9,202 bases of DNA, taken from positions 1-9,202 of the forward strand of contig JASLCD010000271.1 of the NCBI GenBank assembly GCA_030146295.1, read 5' to 3'. Position numbers and translations under genes: made by a program. Below are positions 4,857 through 9,202 of the stretch, one piece after another (position 1 is the stretch's first letter; every line of letters starts with the position of its first letter). This stretch comes from Chryseobacterium sp. (GTDB taxonomy: Bacteria; Bacteroidota; Bacteroidia; Flavobacteriales; Weeksellaceae). The notes under the pieces are model-generated. The model worked only from the letters and a program-made list of their open reading frames with translations, did not search any database and had not been told where the DNA came from.

Positions 4857-6554
4857 ATGCATTCCGGGTTAAAATTTCTAGGAGTCTTTCTTTTATTCAT
4901 TGGCTGCAATTTTTCTGAAAACAGGACTCATCCTGTGAAGCCCCCTTCAGCTGAAGCGGACAAAATGTACGATGAAGCAACTGCTTTGTATAATAATGAT
5001 AATGAAAAGGCATTTACACTCCTTTCAAAAGCTGAAAGCATCTATAAGCTAAAGAATGACTCAGCCAGCATAGCATCCTGCTTAATTACCAAAGCCATTA
5101 TCCTGAATGATATCGGAGATTATCTTAGCAGTAATGAAAGAGCTATTGATGCATTGTCTTTTTTAAAACTACCTGAAGATTCTGCTTACCTGCCTTCCAT
5201 TTACAACAACCTTGCGATATCTGAAAAAAACATTAAACATTATGCAGAAGCTCTCACCTGGTATCATAAGGCATTGCAGGCTAGTTCAGATAATTATCAA
5301 AGAATAAGGATTAAAAATAATATTGCAGACACTTATGGAAAACAGAAAAGTTATTCACAAGGAATTCGTATTTACCAATCTCTACTTAAGGATAAAGAAC
5401 TACTAAAACATGAGAGTGATTATGCAAGAATTTTAGATAATTACAATTACATCAGCTGGCTTGAAAATAATAATTATAAGGCAGAAGAAGGTTTGTTAGC
5501 CGCTGTTGTTTTAAGAAAAAAAATCAATGATAAATCGGGGCTGATATCCAGTCATTCTCATCTTGCCGAATATTATCTACCTTTAGATAAGCCCAAAGCT
5601 TTGTATCATATCAATGAAAAATATCATTTGGCAAAGGCTATCAAAAATCCTAATGACAGATTAGAAGCTCTTGAATTTCTGGTAAAAAATGACAAAGGAA
5701 TCCACTTACAAAGTTACTTTACAGAATATCAACACCTTAATGACAGCATTCAATTATCAAGAGATAAAGCAAAAAACAGATTTGCTCTGATAGAATTTGA
5801 TGTAGAAAAAAAGAAAGCTGAAAATCTTTTACTCCAAAAGGGAATCGCTCAGAAGGAATATCAGATCACTAAAAAAAATATTTTAATTATAAGTATAAGC
5901 TTTGGAACCCTTGTCCTTATAGTGAGCGCTATTTTTTGGTATAAGAGGCGTAAGCAGACACTTCTTTTAGAGTCAGACAATAAATTGAAGGAACAACAGC
6001 TGAAAGTATCTAAGAAAATTCACGATGTAGTTGCCAACGGTATTTATCAGGTAATGACCAAAATAGAAAATCAAGAAAATTTTGATAAAGAGAAAGCGCT
6101 TGATGAATTAGAGTTTGTCTACGAAAAATCCAGAGATATTTCCTACGAAAAAGCAGTCTCCGAAGATAAACCAGAGTTCAGTAAGAGAATATCGACTCTG
6201 ATTGCGTCTTTTAATAATGAAAATGTAAAGACTTACCTGGCCGGAAATGATGAAAATATATGGAAAACACTGAAAGAATTTACCCGCGAAGAAATCTATC
6301 AGGTTATGCGGGAACTTTTGGTAAATATGAAAAAACACAGCCACGCCACTCATGTTGCTTTTAAATTTGAAAGAAAAAATAATAATATACAAATTCAGTA
6401 TACAGACAATGGCATCGGCATTTCAGAAGGAATTACTTACAAAAATGGTTTGACAAATACGGATTCCCGTATTGAAGCTATCCATGGAGAAATTATTTTT
6501 GACACTGAAACCGAAAAAGGGTTGAAAATTTATATTTCATTTCCTGCTTCTTAA
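4857..6554 (+). CDS. TPR-containing sensor histidine kinase with lipoprotein-like N-terminus
   Basis: This 565-aa sensor kinase begins with a hydrophobic signal ending in LLFIGC, so it may be lipidated at Cys17. Helical TPR-like repeats follow over about residues 30-270, with clear units such as YNNLAISEKNIKHYAEALTWYHKAL. A charged, probably coiled helix covers about 295-340, and one transmembrane segment covers about 341-361 (ILIISISFGTLVLIVSAIFW). The cytoplasmic part has a HisKA_3/NarX-DesK-type phosphoacceptor motif, KKIHDVVANGIYQVM (His389). The HATPase_c domain has an N-box (ELLVNMKKHSHA), DNGIGI, and GLTNTDSRIEAIHGE. The catalytic motifs look intact. A TTG 18 nt upstream is in frame but only adds MLSIII; the ATG is preferred. 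The response regulator starts 12 nt after the stop codon, so the two form an operon. The signal sensed is unknown; a periplasmic TPR domain suggests peptide or protein sensing. Confidence 0.85.
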   Translation: MHSGLKFLGVFLLFIGCNFSENRTHPVKPPSAEADKMYDEATALYNNDNEKAFTLLSKAESIYKLKNDSASIASCLITKAIILNDIGDYLSSNERAIDALSFLKLPEDSAYLPSIYNNLAISEKNIKHYAEALTWYHKALQASSDNYQRIRIKNNIADTYGKQKSYSQGIRIYQSLLKDKELLKHESDYARILDNYNYISWLENNNYKAEEGLLAAVVLRKKINDKSGLISSHSHLAEYYLPLDKPKALYHINEKYHLAKAIKNPNDRLEALEFLVKNDKGIHLQSYFTEYQHLNDSIQLSRDKAKNRFALIEFDVEKKKAENLLLQKGIAQKEYQITKKNILIISISFGTLVLIVSAIFWYKRRKQTLLLESDNKLKEQQLKVSKKIHDVVANGIYQVMTKIENQENFDKEKALDELEFVYEKSRDISYEKAVSEDKPEFSKRISTLIASFNNENVKTYLAGNDENIWKTLKEFTREEIYQVMRELLVNMKKHSHATHVAFKFERKNNNIQIQYTDNGIGISEGITYKNGLTNTDSRIEAIHGEIIFDTETEKGLKIYISFPAS

Positions 6555-6566
6555 AAAAGAAAAAGA

Positions 6567-7232
6567 ATGTTCAAAAAAATTTTAATAGCTGAAGATCACG
6601 AAAGCAGCAGTATTTCTGTACAGAAAACATTAGAAGACCTTACTATTTCCACCACAGATTATGTTTATTATTGTGATGATGCATTGGCTAAAATTCAAAA
6701 ATCCATTCGTGAAAATGATCTTTATGATTTGTTAATTACAGATCTTTCTTTTGAAGAAGACCACAACATACAAAATCTTAAAGATGGAAAAGAGCTGATA
6801 AAAACCATTAAGAAGCTGCAGCCTTCTTTAAAAGTTATTGTTTTTTCAGCAGAACACAGGTCCGGAGTTATCGATAGTCTTTTCAACGAATACGGAATCA
6901 ATGGTTTTGTCCGTAAAGCCCGAAATGATTCAAAAGAACTGAAAAAAGCGATTGCTTCAACCTATGTGAATGAAAATTATCTTTCTCTTGATCTTAAACA
7001 GGAAGTGAAGAAGCTCAACAATTACGAATTTTCTACGTATGACATTACTTTAGTATCTCTTTTATCTCAGGGAGTTTTACAGAAAAACATTCCTGTTTAT
7101 CTTCAGAACAATGATCTCAAACCCAATAGTCTAAGCAGTGTAGAGAAAAAACTGAACAGCATGAAGGAAGATCTTCAGATAACAAGCAATGAGCAGCTTG
7201 TAGCATTTTGTAAAGATTTGGGAATTATTTAA
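6567..7232 (+). CDS. Response regulator, receiver plus divergent NarL/LuxR-type HTH
   Basis: This 221-aa protein has an N-terminal receiver domain (about 1-130). The acidic pocket is E9/D10 (LIAEDHE), the phosphoacceptor is D59 (LLITDLSF), the conserved Ser is S94 (VFSAEH) and the conserved Lys is K117 (GFVRKA), so phosphotransfer residues are complete. Residues about 152-221 form a divergent GerE/LuxR-like helix-turn-helix: TYDITLVSLLSQG, then the VEKKLNSMKEDLQITSNEQLVAFCKDLGII ending typical of NarL-type regulators. The start ATG follows an A-rich leader. It is the cognate partner of the upstream kinase. A TTACGG-N4-CCGTAA palindrome lies 4 nt after the stop codon and another lies in the promoter region of the 3415-4254 gene. 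NarL-type proteins bind such inverted heptamers, so these are plausible targets. Confidence 0.85.
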   Translation: MFKKILIAEDHESSSISVQKTLEDLTISTTDYVYYCDDALAKIQKSIRENDLYDLLITDLSFEEDHNIQNLKDGKELIKTIKKLQPSLKVIVFSAEHRSGVIDSLFNEYGINGFVRKARNDSKELKKAIASTYVNENYLSLDLKQEVKKLNNYEFSTYDITLVSLLSQGVLQKNIPVYLQNNDLKPNSLSSVEKKLNSMKEDLQITSNEQLVAFCKDLGII

Positions 7233-7236
7233 CCCA

Positions 7237-7252
7237 TTACGGTTTTCCGTAA
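7237..7252. promoter_or_regulatory. Palindromic operator candidate TTACGG-N4-CCGTAA (copy 2)
   Basis: TTACGGTTTTCCGTAA lies 4 nt after the response-regulator stop codon. It differs from the core of the copy at 4305-4320 at a single base on the plus strand. It has no following T tract, so it is unlikely to be a terminator. It lies 21 bp upstream of a consensus -7 element, which fits an operator in front of a short transcript. Confidence 0.65.
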
Positions 7253-7273
7253 GGTCAGTTTTCTTAATTATCC

Positions 7274-7281
7274 TACTTTTG
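7274..7281 (+). promoter_or_regulatory. -7 element TACTTTTG downstream of the palindrome
   Basis: TACTTTTG matches TAnnTTTG fully. The -33 position has no TTG and falls at the end of the palindrome, as expected for an activator-dependent promoter. The final G lies 29 nt from the palindrome edge, identical to the minus-strand promoter at 4276-4282. Confidence 0.55.
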
Positions 7282-7284
7282 GAG

Positions 7285-7371
7285 AAAGAAATGATGAAAA
7301 AAAACTAATAACACCCAATATAATTTTATACAACAGTTCGAAAAAAGGTATCTCATCTGAGATACCTTTTT
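7285..7371 (+). ncRNA. Candidate short RNA or micro-ORF transcript controlled by the palindrome
   Basis: A promoter-like element (7274-7281) and an intrinsic terminator (7341-7371) frame a transcript of about 85 nt. The only ORF starts at the tandem ATG at 7291 and encodes MMKKN before a stop at 7308. It includes a run of eight A residues (7297-7304), and a one-base slip would open a longer frame running into the terminator. It may be a regulatory RNA, a leader peptide transcript or a decayed small gene. I do not recognise a known RNA family. Confidence 0.4.
7341..7371. terminator. Bidirectional rho-independent terminator
   Basis: GGTATCTC (7347-7354) pairs perfectly with GAGATACC (7359-7366) around ATCT, flanked by A6 on the left and T5 on the right. 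It can therefore end transcription in both directions: the plus-strand response-regulator or short-RNA transcript, and the minus-strand acetyltransferase gene, whose stop codon (7372-7370) overlaps it. Confidence 0.9.
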
Positions 7372-7819
7372 ACTTTCTTATCATTTCCGTATGCGGAATA
7401 TCATCTTCCAGATATTTATTTCCCGTATCTACAAATCCGAATCCGCTGTAAAATCTTAAGAGATAATCCTGCGCAGATATTTTAATTTCAGAAGTGTGAA
7501 AACGGTTTTCAATTGTTTCTACGGCATATTGTATCAGCTGTTTCCCAAGGCTTTTGCCTCTGGCCTGTTCCGTTGTCAGAACTCTTCCAAAAGAAGTTTC
7601 ATCATATTTTATTCCCCGATCAAAAACCCTGCAGTAGGCCAGCACCTGCCCATCTTCTTCAGCCCAGATATGAACCGCTTTCTGATCATAGTTATCCAGA
7701 TCAGGATAAGGACAGTTCTGTTCAATAACAAAAACGTCTATCCGTGCCTTTAGCACCGAATACAATTCCGGAACGGTAAATTCATCAAACGTCTTAATTT
7801 TCCAGACAATATTACTCAT
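7370..7819 (-). CDS. elaA: ElaA-like GNAT family N-acetyltransferase
   Basis: This 149-aa GNAT-fold protein closely follows the ElaA pattern. VIEQNCPYPDLD (31-42) is the ElaA signature. LAYCRVF lies about 60-66 and FGRVLTTEQARGKSLGKQL (77-95) holds the acetyl-CoA pyrophosphate-binding loop (R87-G88-K-S-L-G92). It ends with ISAQDYLLRFYSGFGF (114-129) and EDDIPHTEM (138-146). Its length matches E. coli ElaA (about 153 aa). The physiological substrate of ElaA is not established. The start ATG overlaps the end of engB by 8 nt, indicating translational coupling in one operon. A bidirectional terminator overlaps the stop codon. The symbol is by similarity of family signature. Confidence 0.85.
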   Translation of the reverse strand: MSNIVWKIKTFDEFTVPELYSVLKARIDVFVIEQNCPYPDLDNYDQKAVHIWAEEDGQVLAYCRVFDRGIKYDETSFGRVLTTEQARGKSLGKQLIQYAVETIENRFHTSEIKISAQDYLLRFYSGFGFVDTGNKYLEDDIPHTEMIRK

Positions 7820-8435
7820 CGAAGCTTATATTATTATTGGTTAAGAATTCATTGGTCTTTTGGATAAAATCAAGAATCTTGTCCCCACCTTCTTTCTTTT
7901 CTGCTGAGGTAAGATATAATTCGGGAAGATCTTCCCAGGTTTTATGAAGTTCTGTTTTATAATCTTCAACATTTTTAAGAGCTACATTCGGCTTTAGTTT
8001 ATCAGCCTTTGTAAATACAATGGAAAAAGGTATTCCGCTTTCTCCGCACCATTGGATAAATTCCAGGTCAATTTTCTGCGGATTGTGTCTTGAATCTACC
8101 AATACAAAAAGATTTACCAAATTTCTTCTGTTCAGAATATAGTTTGTGATCAGCTTTTCAAAATCCTTTCGCTGAACTTTTGAAACCTTTGCATAACCAT
8201 AGCCCGGTAAATCGGTAAGATACCAGTTTTCATTCACCAAAAAATGATTGATCAGCTGAGTTTTTCCCGGAGTTCCCGATGTTTTAGCCAAATCCTTATG
8301 ATTCATCATGGCATTGATCAGTGATGACTTTCCTACGTTTGACCTCCCTATAAAAGCATATTCAGGCATATTGGGTTCAGGGCATTCCTGCCATTTTCCG
8401 CTGCTCTTTACAAACTCTGCTGTCTTGATAATCAT
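7812..8435 (-). CDS. engB: Ribosome-biogenesis GTP-binding protein EngB/YsxC
   Basis: This 207-aa TRAFAC-class GTPase of the EngB/YihA/YsxC family acts in late assembly of the 50S ribosomal subunit and is usually essential. All G motifs are visible: G1 GRSNVGKSS (30-38), G2 region TSGTPGKTQ (52-60), G3 DLPGYG (75-80), G4 TKAD (142-145) and G5 SAEK (177-180). An in-frame ATG at 8465 would add 10 residues, but it lies inside the stem of the preceding terminator. The family normally begins close to the MIIKTAEFVKS sequence, so 8435 is chosen. The gene lies downstream of an alpha/beta hydrolase gene and overlaps the acetyltransferase gene by 8 nt. No clear promoter is seen in the short gap after the terminator. 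Confidence 0.95.
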   Translation of the reverse strand: MIIKTAEFVKSSGKWQECPEPNMPEYAFIGRSNVGKSSLINAMMNHKDLAKTSGTPGKTQLINHFLVNENWYLTDLPGYGYAKVSKVQRKDFEKLITNYILNRRNLVNLFVLVDSRHNPQKIDLEFIQWCGESGIPFSIVFTKADKLKPNVALKNVEDYKTELHKTWEDLPELYLTSAEKKEGGDKILDFIQKTNEFLTNNNISFDE

Positions 8436-8451
8436 TTTTGAATGTATTTTA

Positions 8452-8485
8452 GAAAAATAAACCATTAAGAAAAGCTCTTAATGGT
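8452..8485 (-). terminator. Rho-independent terminator between hydrolase and engB
   Basis: On the minus strand, ACCATTAAG (8485-8477) pairs perfectly with CTTAATGGT (8469-8461), a 9-bp stem with a 7-nt loop, followed by TTTATTTTTCT. It would terminate the hydrolase gene. It ends only 16 nt before the engB start codon, so engB needs its own promoter within or beyond it, or relies on read-through. Confidence 0.65.
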
Positions 8486-8504
8486 CATTTTATAATGTTA
8501 TTTA

Positions 8505-9202
8505 TTAAACTTTATCTTTTATCCAGTTGTACAGGATTTCATTGAATTCATCTGGCTTTTCCATCATAGCTGCATGTCCGCAATGGTCTATCCAGAATAA
8601 ATCCGAATTAGGAATAAATTTGTGCATGTCCTCTGCCACTTCCGGAGGAGTTACATTATCCTGCTTTCCCCAGATCAGGCACGTAGGTGTCAAAATCTTC
8701 GGAAGATCATTCAACATATTGTGTTTGATAGCACTTCTTGCCAGCATTACTGTTTTTATTCCTTTCATTCTGTCATTTACCACCCCGAAAACTTCATCTA
8801 CAAGATCTTCTGTTGCAATCTTTGGATCATAGAAAACCTCTTCCGTTTTCTTTCTGATATAAGATCTGTCATTTTTCCTTGGAAAACTGTCCCCAAAAGT
8901 TCTTTCATATAATCCGGAACTTCCTGTAAGCACAAGATTTTTTACCAAATCTGGTCTTGCTAAAGTCAAGATAAGCCCTACATGTCCTCCCATGGAGTTT
9001 CCCATAATAGTAACCGGACCTGAAATATGACTTTCTATAAACTTGATAATATATTTTGCAATCGTGGTAAGATTCGTATTGAGTACCGGCAGATCATAGA
9101 TCGGCAACTGAGGAACATATACTTTGAAGCCTCTCTCCGAAAAAAAATCTACCATTTTATCGAAATTACTCAAACCACCCATTAACCCGTGCAACAGCAC
9201 TA
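8505..9202 (-). CDS. Alpha/beta-fold hydrolase (5'-truncated by the window edge)
   Basis: At least 232 codons of an alpha/beta hydrolase are visible. The N-terminus lies beyond 9202: the first readable segment is VLLHGLMGG, the oxyanion-hole HG motif normally some 20-30 residues into the protein, so the GTG at 9200 is an internal Val. Counting that Val as residue 1, the nucleophile elbow is GNSMGG (Ser69), the acid is Asp181 (WGKQDNVTPPE) and the base is His209 (DHCGHAAMMEKP). The catalytic triad is complete, and a helical lid region lies at about 98-160. No signal peptide can be assessed. Such proteins are esterases, lipases or C-C hydrolases, and the substrate cannot be inferred. A terminator follows before engB. 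Confidence 0.85.
   Translation of the reverse strand, partial: VLLHGLMGGLSNFDKMVDFFSERGFKVYVPQLPIYDLPVLNTNLTTIAKYIIKFIESHISGPVTIMGNSMGGHVGLILTLARPDLVKNLVLTGSSGLYERTFGDSFPRKNDRSYIRKKTEEVFYDPKIATEDLVDEVFGVVNDRMKGIKTVMLARSAIKHNMLNDLPKILTPTCLIWGKQDNVTPPEVAEDMHKFIPNSDLFWIDHCGHAAMMEKPDEFNEILYNWIKDKV

Noticed and set aside
6908..6919. TCCGTAAAG half-site of the operator
   Set aside because: Only one half is present, inside the conserved GFVRKA coding motif of the receiver domain.
7384..7400. TTCCG-TATG-CGGAA palindrome resembling the operator
   Set aside because: It lies inside the acetyltransferase coding sequence (PHTEM region), the half-sites face the other way from TTACGG...CCGTAA, and no promoter element is adjacent.
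8436..8465. Upstream ATG for engB
   Set aside because: This ATG is part of a terminator stem, and EngB proteins normally start near MIIKTAEFVKS.
8527..8912. Overlapping plus-strand ORFs antisense to the hydrolase gene
   Set aside because: They are shadows of the real gene, which has a complete catalytic triad; translations look random and Cys/Ser-rich.
1..9202. CRISPR arrays, tRNA or rRNA genes, insertion sequences or phage genes
   Set aside because: No regularly spaced long repeats, tRNA-like cloverleaf, transposase or phage protein was recognised on either strand.

Overview
The window looks like a chromosomal segment from a Weeksellaceae-type flavobacterium, most likely Chryseobacterium or a close relative. 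The signs are an AT-rich sequence, A-rich translation start regions without strong Shine-Dalgarno sequences, promoter-like TAnnTTTG (Bacteroidetes -7) elements, and protein families typical of that group. This assignment rests on sequence style and family recognition, not on a database search.

Layout. (1) 1-370 has no protein gene; it holds a -7-like element followed by a strong intrinsic terminator, a possible short RNA. (2) 371-3340 holds two convergent genes for exported phosphoesterases: a Ca2+-dependent PI-PLC-like enzyme (+) and a calcineurin-like metallophosphoesterase (-), with a terminator between them. (3) 3415-4254 (-) is an unrecognised single-pass membrane protein. Its upstream region is rich in structure: a 16-bp palindrome, three phased TGTCTA repeats and a nested dyad. 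(4) 4625-7232 (+) holds a small putative lipoprotein with its own terminator, then a TPR sensor histidine kinase and a NarL/LuxR-type response regulator 12 nt apart. (5) 7233-7371 holds a second copy of the palindrome, a -7 element and a terminator, with no real protein gene. (6) 7370-9202 (-) is a housekeeping-like block: an ElaA-type acetyltransferase overlapping the ribosome-assembly GTPase EngB, and an alpha/beta hydrolase cut by the window edge.

The most interesting signal is a candidate two-component regulon. TTACGG-N4-CCGTAA occurs once upstream of the membrane-protein gene (minus strand) and once just after the response-regulator stop codon (plus strand). In both places a TAC(T)TTTG element follows, with its final G exactly 29 nt beyond the palindrome edge. 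This is the arrangement expected of an activator-dependent promoter. The NarL-like response regulator encoded between the two sites is the natural candidate to bind them. If so, its outputs here would be the membrane protein and a very short (about 85-nt) RNA or micro-ORF transcript at about 7285-7371. The small lipoprotein just upstream of the kinase could be an accessory or ligand, but that is only inference from position.
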